From CAYMLL01 sp964390645 (lineage in GTDB: Bacteria; Planctomycetota; UBA8108), in contig CAYMLL010000001.1 in the NCBI GenBank assembly GCA_964390645.1, forward strand, positions 1-64,000: 64,000 nucleotides of DNA, read 5' to 3'. Positions 9,603-18,466 of this stretch are shown here, one piece after another (position 1 is the stretch's first letter; each line of letters starts with the position of its first letter). Under the pieces are notes generated by a model. That model searched no databases, was not told the origin of the DNA, and saw nothing but the letters and a program-made list of their open reading frames with translations. The position numbers and the translations under genes were made by a program.

Positions 9603-11192
9603 TCAGCTCCCGGCGCCTCGCAGTTCGAGCCACTCGACCCCGTCCTCGAGCAGGCGGAACCTGCGCGCGCGGATGTCCGAGCCGCTTCCCTCCTCGTAGA
9701 AGACGATCAGGATGGAGCCGTCGCGCAGGTTGACCATCGACGGGTAGGCGCCGCCGTGGTCGTCGACGCGGATCGCATCGCTCCACGACTTTCCCTCATC
9801 GCGCGAGAAGCGCAGCGAAGTCGCCGGCAAACGGTGCGCCAGGACGATGGTCCCGTCAGCGGCGCGATGAAGGTACGGGCAGTGGCCGGGAGCGCCGAAC
9901 GACACGGGCGCCGACCACGTCTCGCCGCGGTCCTTCGAGATCGAGCGCCACATCCGCCGGCGACCGCGCAACGCCGCCAGAAGGCGACCGTCGCTCAGCT
10001 CGATGATGTCCGTCTCGGCGTCGAGGTACTCGCCACCGTTGGGGATGTCGATGACCCTCCCCCACGTCTCGCCACGATCGGCGCTCTTGATCACCGCTCC
10101 CCACGCCTTGCCGCCACGCTCGTAGTAGAGCCCCTGGATGAAGGTGCCGTCCCGCAGCTCTCGCAGCGGAGCACTGAGGTAGTAGGTCCCGGAGAGCCGC
10201 ACCGGCTCGCTCCACGTCTTCGCCGCGTCGCCGGAGTAAGTCAGCCAGCTCCCCTTGTGCCGCTTGAAGAAGCTGCAGACGAGGCGCCCATCCTCGAGCT
10301 GCGTGATCGATGGGTCGCGGTCGTCGTCCGGACCGTCGAAGATCACCCGAGCTCCGGACCACGTCGCGCCCTCGTCCTCGGAGACGCAGTACGACACGCG
10401 CCCACCCCGGGGCCACGCCTCGGTCGGATCGGAGACGTGACCGTACCCCGCGTAGAAGACGCTGATCAGGCGCCCGTCACGCATGCGGCAGACGTCGGGA
10501 AAGGCCTCGTAGGCACCCGCCCCCGCGTCGCGGCAGACCTTGACGAACTTGCGACTCGGTGGCGGCTTCTCGAGCTTCGCCACCGCCTTGCGACGCTTGC
10601 CGGTGACGACGATATCCTTGACGTGCACGCGACCTTGCCCGGCGTAGAAGCCGATACGCCCCCCCTTCAGCATGGCGTCCTTCGCGTCGTAGAGGAGGAC
10701 CTCGTTGAGCCAGACCCGCAACGTGTCACCGCTGCACTCGACCCTGCCGCGATGCCAGCTGCCGGCGGGCTTCTTCAGACCACCCATGCGACGGATCTCG
10801 TTCCAGGAACGATCGACGCCGGAGCGAACGAGGATCGCCTGGCTGCGGTCGAAGTGGACGTAGTAGAAGCTCGATGCGTCGCGCGCGCGCACCATGAAGC
10901 CGCAGGCGAGCACGCCGGACGGCTCCTCCTCGACCAGGAAGCTCGCCTCCAGCGCCACGTCTTCCCACTCGTAGGGACGGAAGAACGCGCGACTCGGCTC
11001 GGCTCGACCGTCGAGCACGAGCACGCCCCGCTGCACCGAGCCGGTCGTCTCGAGGAAGATCCACTCCTTCGGCGCAGGGCCCTTGTGGAGATCGACGCGA
11101 AGCTGGTCGTCAGCGTCGCGAGCCGTCGACGTCGAGCTGCCGATGGTCGCCAGCAAGAGTGACGCGGCGATGGGCCGGATGCGTGTCGTCAT
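9603..11192 (-). CDS. Exported BNR-repeat sialidase-like protein with N-terminal concanavalin-like domain
   Basis: A 529-residue exported protein. After a signal peptide (MTTRIRPIAASLLLATIGSS), roughly residues 35-190 look like a jelly-roll domain of the DUF1080/LamG type (YYVHFDRSQAILVRSG, WHRGRVECSGDTLRVWLNE). From about residue 205 there is a six-bladed propeller with four good Asp-box motifs: SEDEGATW, SADRGETW, SKDRGETW and SRDEGKSW. The family includes exo-alpha-sialidases and other glycoside-binding propellers. I did not verify the sialidase Arg triad and Tyr nucleophile, so sialidase activity is inferred from family only. I place the start at 11192 where the signal peptide begins. It converges with the DUF1501 gene that ends 57 bases away. 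Confidence 0.8.
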   Translation of the reverse strand: MTTRIRPIAASLLLATIGSSTSTARDADDQLRVDLHKGPAPKEWIFLETTGSVQRGVLVLDGRAEPSRAFFRPYEWEDVALEASFLVEEEPSGVLACGFMVRARDASSFYYVHFDRSQAILVRSGVDRSWNEIRRMGGLKKPAGSWHRGRVECSGDTLRVWLNEVLLYDAKDAMLKGGRIGFYAGQGRVHVKDIVVTGKRRKAVAKLEKPPPSRKFVKVCRDAGAGAYEAFPDVCRMRDGRLISVFYAGYGHVSDPTEAWPRGGRVSYCVSEDEGATWSGARVIFDGPDDDRDPSITQLEDGRLVCSFFKRHKGSWLTYSGDAAKTWSEPVRLSGTYYLSAPLRELRDGTFIQGLYYERGGKAWGAVIKSADRGETWGRVIDIPNGGEYLDAETDIIELSDGRLLAALRGRRRMWRSISKDRGETWSAPVSFGAPGHCPYLHRAADGTIVLAHRLPATSLRFSRDEGKSWSDAIRVDDHGGAYPSMVNLRDGSILIVFYEEGSGSDIRARRFRLLEDGVEWLELRGAGS

Positions 11193-11376
11193 GTCGTTCC
11201 TCCCGCCCTCAACTTCGCCGATGGCGCGGCTCCGGACAAGCGAGCATCCCGGAGCCTGTCCCGGATCTCGGGGGACAGGGCCCCGTTTCGCCACGGACAT
11301 ACCTGCCCCCGACGGCCGCGAGCGTCTATGATGGGGGCCGTTTCGTTCACCTCGAGCCGCCACCGAGATCCAGACC

Positions 11377-14043
11377 ATGACCCGAGCAACCCGGCTCCTC
11401 ACCGCGCTCCTCCCGAGCATCCTGAACACCCTCCCCGCCGCCGGGGACGAGCCGTCCGAGCCCTCTGACCTGCGGACGATGCTACGCGAGCGCTTCGACG
11501 CCGACCGAAGCGGCCGCCTCGACGAGGCCGAGCGCGACACTCTGCGCAAGGAGCGCTCGAAGCGCGGCGTCCCCTTCGACGGGAACTCGAGATCCGGTGC
11601 CGGACCTCGCCAAGGCGACCGCCGGCAGTGGACGGTCCCACCGCAGTGGCTCGAGCGCTACGACACCAACAAGGACGGCACGCTCGACCAGACCGAGATG
11701 CGCGCTGCCTTCGCGCAGATGCGCAAGCGCCATGACGAGGTCGTCAAGCAGTACGACGCCAACGGCGACGGAGAGCTCGGTGACGCCGAGCACGACAAGC
11801 TGCGAAAGGACATCGAGACCGGGGTGATCACCGACGTGCCGGACTCGGTTCTGCGACGTCGCAGACGGGGTCGTGGACCGACCGTGGCAACACCGGGAAT
11901 CCGCTGGCAGGACTTCGACGACGACCGCGACGGCCGCTTCGACGCCACCGAGCTCGCCGCGGCCCGCGCGACGCTCCGGGGAGAGAGGCCGTCCGGGGAA
12001 ACGCCGCAGGCGGAGGCGGTCGAGATTCCGAAGCCACCCGCCGAGCCCGCCGAGCCCGCCGAGCCGCTCGCCGACGACGCGGAGCAGACGCGAGGGGTGA
12101 AGTTCAGCCATCGGCGCGGGCTCATCGAGAAGGAGTTCGGACTCGAGCTGCGCTCGCGCACCCCGCAAGCCAGGATCCGGTACACGCTCGACGGCTCCGA
12201 GCCGACGGAAAGTGCCGGAACGCTCTACACCGGCCCGATCCGTGTGACCCGCACGAGCGTCGTCCGTGCGCGCGCCTTCGCCGACGGCCTGCTCCCCAGC
12301 CGCACGAGCACGCGGACCTTCCTGCGACTCGCCGATGTGATCCGCCAGTCGCCGGATGGTCTGCCGCCGGCAGGCTTTCACCTGCGCTGGGGGGCCAACG
12401 CCGTCGACTACGGCATGGATCCGCGCGTCGTCGACGATCCGACCTACGCGTCGCAGATCGTCGACGCGCTGAAGTCGATTCCGTCGATCTCGCTCGTTGC
12501 CGACCCGGAGGACCTCTTCGGCGAGGAGAAGGGCATCTACGCCAACGCCCGCCGCGACGGCCGGGAGTGGGAGCGGCGCGCCTCGATCGAGCTGCTCTTC
12601 CCTGACGCTCGCAGCGGATTCCAGGAGGACTGCGGCGTCCGCGTGCGAGGCGGCTTCAGTCGCAGCTCGGGAAACCCGAAGCACGCGTTCCGGCTCTTCT
12701 TTCGCAAGGAGTACGGCGAGGGCAAGCTGAAGTATCCGCTCTTCGGATCGCAGGGCGCCGCAGAGTTCGACAACATCGACCTGCGCTGCTCCCAGAACTA
12801 CTCCTGGAGCATGGGACGCGACCCGCGCGGACTCTTCGTACGCGATCAGTTCAGCCGCGACACGCAGCTCGCGATGGGCCACCCCGCTGCGCGCGGTGAG
12901 TACTACCACCTCTACATCAACGGCCACTACTGGGGGCTCTTCAACTCCTGCGAGCGCCCGGAAGCGTCCTACGGCGCCACCTACTTCGGAGGCAACAAGG
13001 ACGAGTACGATGTCATCAAGGTGAACACCGGACGCAACGCATTCAGCTCACAGTCCTACGGAGTCTCCACCACCGACGGCAATCTCCGCGCCTGGAGACG
13101 GCTCTGGGACGCCGCCGACGCTGGACTCGAGGACAACGCTGCGTACTTCCGCCTGCAGGGAAGGGACCTCGACGGCCGCGACAATCCGGACCACGAGGCG
13201 CTGCTCGACGTCGTCAACCTGATCGACTACATGCTCGTGGTCTTCTACAGCGGCAACATGGACGCCCCCATCTCGAAGTTCACCGGCAACCGCCGGATCA
13301 ACAACTGGTACGGCATCCGCCATCGCGACGGCTCCGACGGCTTCTGCTTCTTCTTGTGGGACTCCGAGCACACGTTGCTCGACGTCGGCGAGGATCGCAC
13401 CGGGCCCTTCCCCGCCGGCGACCGGTTCGGGTTCTCGAACCCCCAGTGGCTCTGGCAGCGCTGTCTCGACAACGCGGAGTTCCGCATGAAGGTCGCCGAC
13501 CGCATCCACCGCCACTTCTCGAACTCCGGAGCCTTGACGCAGGAGACTGCGACGGCGCGGTTCCTTCATCGTACCCGGCAGATCGAGGCAGCCGTCATCG
13601 CCGAGTCCGCTCGCTGGGGTGACTCCCGCGGACGCTCACGATCTCGCGGCGGCGACAACCTGCCGCGCACGCGCGATGTCGAGTGGCGCGCCGAGGTCGA
13701 CCGCATCGTCGAGGACTACTTCCCGAAACGCGGCGCGATCGTTCTGGACCAGCTCTGGCAGCACGGCCTGATCCCGGAGATCGTCCCTCCGGAGCTGTCC
13801 CGACACGGCGGCGAGCTCGCGAGGGACGCCGAGCTGACAATCGAGGCGCCCGCAGGAGAGATCTGGTACACGATCGACGGGCGCGACCCCCGCCGGATCG
13901 GCGGCGCGCTGAACACGAGCGCCACGAGGTACGAGGGACCGATCCGGCTCGACGCCGGCGCACGCGTCCGCTGCCGCGTGCGTCAAGATGACGAGTGGAG
14001 CGCGCTGACGACCGCACGGTTCACGATCTCCGCCGCGAAGTAG
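11377..14043 (+). CDS. Exported EF-hand / CotH-kinase protein
   Basis: An 888-residue protein with a signal peptide at the N-terminus. Four canonical EF-hand loops lie within the first 200 residues: DADRSGRLDEAE, DTNKDGTLDQTE, DANGDGELGDAE and DDDRDGRFDATE. A chitobiase/FN3-like module follows near residues 255-310 (RYTLDGSEPTE). The CotH kinase-like core then runs from about 340 to 760 (FQEDCGVRVRGGFSRSSGNP, KHAFRLFFRKEYGEGKLKYP, WGLFNSCERPEASYGATYFG). A second chitobiase-like segment closes the protein (IWYTIDGRDPRRIGG). Calcium binding is likely from the loops. The CotH family contains secreted atypical kinases, but the target here is unknown. It is divergent from the sialidase-like gene. 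Confidence 0.87.
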   Translation: MTRATRLLTALLPSILNTLPAAGDEPSEPSDLRTMLRERFDADRSGRLDEAERDTLRKERSKRGVPFDGNSRSGAGPRQGDRRQWTVPPQWLERYDTNKDGTLDQTEMRAAFAQMRKRHDEVVKQYDANGDGELGDAEHDKLRKDIETGVITDVPDSVLRRRRRGRGPTVATPGIRWQDFDDDRDGRFDATELAAARATLRGERPSGETPQAEAVEIPKPPAEPAEPAEPLADDAEQTRGVKFSHRRGLIEKEFGLELRSRTPQARIRYTLDGSEPTESAGTLYTGPIRVTRTSVVRARAFADGLLPSRTSTRTFLRLADVIRQSPDGLPPAGFHLRWGANAVDYGMDPRVVDDPTYASQIVDALKSIPSISLVADPEDLFGEEKGIYANARRDGREWERRASIELLFPDARSGFQEDCGVRVRGGFSRSSGNPKHAFRLFFRKEYGEGKLKYPLFGSQGAAEFDNIDLRCSQNYSWSMGRDPRGLFVRDQFSRDTQLAMGHPAARGEYYHLYINGHYWGLFNSCERPEASYGATYFGGNKDEYDVIKVNTGRNAFSSQSYGVSTTDGNLRAWRRLWDAADAGLEDNAAYFRLQGRDLDGRDNPDHEALLDVVNLIDYMLVVFYSGNMDAPISKFTGNRRINNWYGIRHRDGSDGFCFFLWDSEHTLLDVGEDRTGPFPAGDRFGFSNPQWLWQRCLDNAEFRMKVADRIHRHFSNSGALTQETATARFLHRTRQIEAAVIAESARWGDSRGRSRSRGGDNLPRTRDVEWRAEVDRIVEDYFPKRGAIVLDQLWQHGLIPEIVPPELSRHGGELARDAELTIEAPAGEIWYTIDGRDPRRIGGALNTSATRYEGPIRLDAGARVRCRVRQDDEWSALTTARFTISAAK

Positions 14044-14090
14044 CTCGGGCTCCTCGACATCCAGGCTGCCGTTCGCCACGGCTCCGACTC

Positions 14091-14155
14091 CTGCTCGCCC
14101 CACCTGCTCGCCCCACCTGCTCGCCCCACCTGCTCGCCCCACCTACTCGCCACCG
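14091..14155. repeat. 13-bp tandem repeat at the 3' end of the sulfatase gene
   Basis: Four perfect copies of CTGCTCGCCCCAC (14091, 14104, 14117, 14130) are followed by a diverged fifth unit at 14143 (CTACTCGCCACCG). The minus-strand sulfatase gene ends in this array: its TAG stop is the CTA at 14143-14145 of the diverged unit. The perfect copies therefore lie just past the stop, between two convergent genes. Confidence 0.9.
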
Positions 14156-15555
14156 TCTCCCGCGTTGGTCGGGGCAGGCCGCGGCATCTCGGCGCCGACC
14201 TTGCGTCGCCACGCTCTCAGCTTCTTCGTCAGCCTCCCGGCGACCTCCGGTAGCTGCCGTGACAGGTCCCGCGTCTCGCCGATGTCCTTCTCGAGATCGA
14301 AGAGCTCGACCGAGCCGTCGTCGAAGCGCTCGATGAGCTTGTACCGAGCCTCCCGGATCGCGCCACCGAGCCGATTGCTGCCGTGCCATGCGTAGTTCGG
14401 ATAGTGAAAGAACAGCGAGTCACGCTGCAGCTTATCACCGCCCCGCAGCAGCGGCACCAGACTCTCGCCATCGAGAGCCTCGCCCGTGCCGAGCTTCAAG
14501 CCCGCGGCCTCGATGAAGGTCGGAAAGAAGTCCATGCTGACGACGGGGGTCGAGCACCGTGTACCGGGCCGCACGACTCCCGGCCAGCGCACGATCAGCG
14601 GTACGCGGATGCCGCCCTCGTAGAGGTAGCCCTTGCCCTGACGCAGCGGCCGGACGTCGCCGACGCCGAGGAAGGGGCCGTTGTCCGATGTGAAGACGAC
14701 CAGCGTGCGCTCGCCGAGCCCCATCTCATCGAGCCCGCCGAGAATGCGGCCGAAGGCGCTGTCCATGGCCTCGATCATCGCGGCGTAGACCGGATCCTTG
14801 ATGCCGGGGCCCTGGCGCTTCTCGTACTTCTCGATGAGCCCTTTCGGCGCCTGCATCGGCCAGTGAACGGTGTAGTTCCACAGCGCGATGAAGAAGGGCT
14901 CCTCGCGGTGCTGGCGCGCGAACGCGAGCGTCTCGTCGGCCAGACGGTCCGGAAGATACTCGCCCTCCCGTCGGTCCGGAAGATTGTGGATCCGGAACGG
15001 GGAGAAGAAGCTCGGCGGACCGCCGGCGGCGCAGCCCCCGACGTTGACGTCGAAGCCCTGGTGCTCGGGATAAAACCGCAGATCTCCCCTGGCGCCCTGG
15101 CTCCACTGCGCCCGACCGGCGAGGTGCCACTTGCCGAGGAACGCGGTCGCGTAGCCGGCCTCCTTCAGCCGCTCGGCGATGGTCGTACGCTCTCGAGGCA
15201 GTCGGTCGAGCATCCTCGCCGGCAGCAGCTTCGCATCCTTCGGCGTGAAGCGCGCCTGATCAGGGATGTGGTTCGTGATGCGAAGCCGGGCCGGCGCCAG
15301 TCCGGTCAAGGTCGCGGCTCGCGTCGGTGAGCAGACCGGCGACGCCGAGTACGCAGCGGTGAAGAGCATGCCCTGAGCGGCCAGCCGATCGATGTTCGGG
15401 GTGTCGAGTCGGTCGTTGCCCTGACAGTGAAGATCCATCCAGCCCAGATCATCTACGAGCACGAGCAGGATGTTCGGTCTGTCCGCGCCGACGGCGAGTC
15501 GACAGGCGAGCAGCCCGAGCGCCGCCGCGATGAGGAAGGTCGTCGGTCGCACCAT
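14143..15555 (-). CDS. Exported one-Cys sulfatase (arylsulfatase family)
   Basis: A 470-residue sulfatase with a signal peptide (hydrophobic to about residue 23). The mature enzyme starts DRPNILLVLVDDLGWMDLH, carrying the paired metal-binding Asp residues. The active-site motif is CSPTRAATLTG with Cys near residue 75. It fits C-x-P-x-R, where the Cys is oxidised to formylglycine by a maturase; no maturase gene is seen in this window. Other landmarks are GKWHLAGRAQWSQG and VVFTSDNGPFLGVGD. It probably removes sulfate from a polysaccharide in the periplasm or outside the cell. It is divergent from the DUF1549/1553 gene, with 214 bases between the starts. Confidence 0.92.
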   Translation of the reverse strand: MVRPTTFLIAAALGLLACRLAVGADRPNILLVLVDDLGWMDLHCQGNDRLDTPNIDRLAAQGMLFTAAYSASPVCSPTRAATLTGLAPARLRITNHIPDQARFTPKDAKLLPARMLDRLPRERTTIAERLKEAGYATAFLGKWHLAGRAQWSQGARGDLRFYPEHQGFDVNVGGCAAGGPPSFFSPFRIHNLPDRREGEYLPDRLADETLAFARQHREEPFFIALWNYTVHWPMQAPKGLIEKYEKRQGPGIKDPVYAAMIEAMDSAFGRILGGLDEMGLGERTLVVFTSDNGPFLGVGDVRPLRQGKGYLYEGGIRVPLIVRWPGVVRPGTRCSTPVVSMDFFPTFIEAAGLKLGTGEALDGESLVPLLRGGDKLQRDSLFFHYPNYAWHGSNRLGGAIREARYKLIERFDDGSVELFDLEKDIGETRDLSRQLPEVAGRLTKKLRAWRRKVGAEMPRPAPTNAGDGGE

Positions 15556-15769
15556 GACGGAACATTATAGTGCGAATCTGCCGACGGATCTGCCACGGGA
15601 TCCGCGGGAGGATCGACCGAAGTCACGGTGCGCGGTCCGGACTCGCCCCGAGTTGCGCCGAGGCGACGGTCCGGCCGAATCACCCCCGCGAGCGTCCCAC
15701 TTCCGGCAGCGTGAGCAGCCTGCGAAGGAGTACAATGTCGGCCAAGGCCAAGGAAGCAGGCTCACCGGG

Positions 15770-18466
15770 ATGTCTTCATCGAGAGCTCGATCGCTGACCT
15801 GGATCGCGGTCCTCGCGACGCTGTCTCGCGGTGTCGCCGACGAGACCCACTGGGCGTATCGCCCGATCCCGACCGTCGCGCCGCCCCGGCCATCCGACAG
15901 CGGCCGGGTGCGCACGCCGATCGATGCATTCATCCTGCGTCGCCTCGAGAAGGCCGGGGTGCGCCCGTCACCCGAAGCGGACCGGCGCACGTTGATCCGT
16001 CGGGTCACTTACGACCTCATCGGGCTGCCGCCGCAGCCCCGGGAGGTCGACGCGTTCGTCAGTGACCCCTCACCGGACGCCTACGAGCGACTCGTCGAGC
16101 GGCTGCTGGCGAGCCCCCGACACGGCGAACGCTGGGCGCGACACTGGATGGACGTCGTCCACTTCGCGGAGACGCACGGCCACGATCAGGACCGACCCCG
16201 CGAGAACGCCTGGCCCTATCGTGACTACCTGGTCTCGGCGTTCAACGCGGACACACCGTACGGGCGCTTCATCGAGGAGCAGCTCGCCGGCGACGTGCTC
16301 TTCCCCGGTGACCCGCGCGGCACCATCGCCACGGGGTTCATCGCGGCAGGCCCCTGGGACGAGAGCTCGCTGCGCGACATCCAGGCGGGCACGCTCGACA
16401 ACCTGGCGGCGCAGTACCTCGACCGCGACGACATGGTGACGACAACCATGGCGACGTTCACGAGCACGACCGTGCACTGCGCCCGCTGCCACCGACACAA
16501 GTTCGACCCGATCTCGCAGCGTGACTACTACGGCCTGCAGGCGGTCTTCGCCGGCGTCGACCGCGCGAACCGTCCCTACGACGTCGACGCGTCCACGCGC
16601 TCGCAGCGCCGCGAGCTCGAGGCAGAGGCGAAGCTCCTCGAGGAGAACCGGGTACCCCGGGAGACCCTGCTGTCGCCCCGGACCGCCGCCGAGGTCACGC
16701 GCTGGGAGCGGGCGAACGGCGAGCGCCTCGCGTCCTGGCGAGTGCTCGATGCGACGAGCTTCGTGTCAGCCGGTGGCGCGATACCGGTCGAGCAGCCGGA
16801 TCGATCGATCCTCTTCACGGGCCCACGCAGCGACAAGGACACCTACACGATCGTCGCGCCCACCGGCCTGGAGAGCATCACCGCGGTGCGCGTCGAGGCC
16901 CTGAGTGATCCGAGCCTGCCGTCGCGGGGACCCGGCCGCGCCGACAACGGCAACTTCCATCTCCACGGTATCCGGGTCTTCGCCGCGCCCGCCGCGGAGC
17001 CGAGCAGGAAGACCGAGCTCGCCCTCGTGAAGCCGAGCGCCGACTTCGACCAGGCCGGCTGGGACGTGACGAAGGCCCTCGACGGCAATCCGAAGACCGG
17101 CTGGGCGATCTATCCGCGGGTCGGTCGAGCCCATCAAGCCGTGTTCCAGGTCGAGGGGTCCGGAATCGAGGGCGCCCCCCCCTTCCCGGGCGGGATGATG
17201 CTCACCTTCGTGCTCGAGCAGCTGCAGGGCGGCCACCACCTGATCGGCCGACCACGACTCTCGGCGACCGACACACCGCGTCCGGTGCGCGCCAGCACCA
17301 TTCCGGACGCCGTCGGCCGTCTGCTCGCCAGACCACCCGCCGTGCGCAGCGACGACGAGCGCGCCGCGCTCGCTCGTCACGTGCTGGCGCAGCGGAACCG
17401 TGAGCGACTGGCTGCCTTGCCGGGGCGGGGAGTCGTCTTCGCCGCGGCGACGGATTTCAAGCCCGAAGGCGCGTTCCGTCCCGCGAAGACTCCGCGTGCG
17501 GTCCACGTCCTGCGGCGCGGTGATATAGAGCGTCCGGGCAAGGCCGTCGTCCCCGGAGCGCTCTCGGTCATCGACGGGCTGCCGTCGCGCTTCGAGCTCG
17601 ACGATCCGTCGGATGAGGGGAGCCGTCGCGCCGCGCTCGCACGCTGGATCTCGGACCGACGCAACCCGCTGACCTGGCGCTCCATCGTCAACCGCATCTG
17701 GCACTACCACTTCGGCCGCGGGCTCGTCGACACTCTCAACGACTTCGGCCACATGGGGGGGCAGCCCAGCCACCCGGAGCTGCTCGACTGGCTCGCTGCA
17801 CGCTTTCGCGACGGCGGCGGCTCGCTGAAGGCGCTCCACCGGCTGATGGTCACCAGTGCGGTCTATCGACAGTCTTCCGCCGGGCGCGAGGACGCGGAGA
17901 GAATCGACGCTTCGAACCGTCTTCTGTGGAGGATGCCGCGACGCCGCCTGTCGGCCGAGTGCGTGCGCGACGCGATGCTCGGCGCGTCGGACAAGCTCGA
18001 CCTGTCGATGGGCGGTCCTTCGGTCCGCCAGTTCGTCGAGTCGAAGGGCGTCCACGTCACCCCGGTCGTCGACTACGCCGGGTTCGATGTCGACAGCGCC
18101 GCCAGCTTCCGTCGCAGCACCTATCGATTCCTCTTCCGCACGCTGCCGGATCCCTTCCTGGCGACGCTCGACTGCGCCGACGGCTCGCAGCTGACCCCGG
18201 TGCGCACCGAATCGGTGACGGCCCTGCAGGCCCTCGCTCTGCTGAACAACCGCTTCGTCGTACGCCAGGCGGAGCACCTCGCGAACCGGGTCGAGGCGGA
18301 GCGAGCCGGGATCGAGCCCCGGATCACCGCCGCCTTCCGCCACGCGGTGTCGCGACGCCCGACGCGGGAGGAGCTCGACGTCGTCGGCGACATCGCCCGA
18401 CGCCACGGGCTCGCAAACGCCTGCCGGCTGATCCTCAACCTCAACGAGTTCGTGCACGTCGACTGA
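15770..18466 (+). CDS. DUF1549/DUF1553 (PSCyt2/PSD1) exported protein lacking the N-terminal cytochrome domain
   Basis: An 898-residue planctomycete-specific protein. A short signal peptide leads directly into DUF1549 (TPIDAFILRRLEKAGVRPSP, RRVTYDLIGLPPQPREVDAF). A haem-like CARCHRHKFDPISQRDYYG motif follows near residue 240. A central sugar-binding-like region (GLESITAVRVEALSDPSLPS) precedes C-terminal DUF1553 (ARWISDRRNPLTWRSIVNRI, NDFGHMGGQPSHPELLDWLA). The homologue at 54715 carries an extra N-terminal cytochrome module that this one lacks. The start at 15770 is the in-frame ATG that yields an export signal. Its TGA overlaps the ATG of the DUF1501 gene by one base, so the two are translationally coupled. 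The reaction catalysed is unknown. Confidence 0.88.
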   Translation: MSSSRARSLTWIAVLATLSRGVADETHWAYRPIPTVAPPRPSDSGRVRTPIDAFILRRLEKAGVRPSPEADRRTLIRRVTYDLIGLPPQPREVDAFVSDPSPDAYERLVERLLASPRHGERWARHWMDVVHFAETHGHDQDRPRENAWPYRDYLVSAFNADTPYGRFIEEQLAGDVLFPGDPRGTIATGFIAAGPWDESSLRDIQAGTLDNLAAQYLDRDDMVTTTMATFTSTTVHCARCHRHKFDPISQRDYYGLQAVFAGVDRANRPYDVDASTRSQRRELEAEAKLLEENRVPRETLLSPRTAAEVTRWERANGERLASWRVLDATSFVSAGGAIPVEQPDRSILFTGPRSDKDTYTIVAPTGLESITAVRVEALSDPSLPSRGPGRADNGNFHLHGIRVFAAPAAEPSRKTELALVKPSADFDQAGWDVTKALDGNPKTGWAIYPRVGRAHQAVFQVEGSGIEGAPPFPGGMMLTFVLEQLQGGHHLIGRPRLSATDTPRPVRASTIPDAVGRLLARPPAVRSDDERAALARHVLAQRNRERLAALPGRGVVFAAATDFKPEGAFRPAKTPRAVHVLRRGDIERPGKAVVPGALSVIDGLPSRFELDDPSDEGSRRAALARWISDRRNPLTWRSIVNRIWHYHFGRGLVDTLNDFGHMGGQPSHPELLDWLAARFRDGGGSLKALHRLMVTSAVYRQSSAGREDAERIDASNRLLWRMPRRRLSAECVRDAMLGASDKLDLSMGGPSVRQFVESKGVHVTPVVDYAGFDVDSAASFRRSTYRFLFRTLPDPFLATLDCADGSQLTPVRTESVTALQALALLNNRFVVRQAEHLANRVEAERAGIEPRITAAFRHAVSRRPTREELDVVGDIARRHGLANACRLILNLNEFVHVD

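Noticed and set aside
14091..14155. Possible CRISPR-like array
   Set aside because: The 13-bp units are contiguous with no spacers and no cas genes are present.
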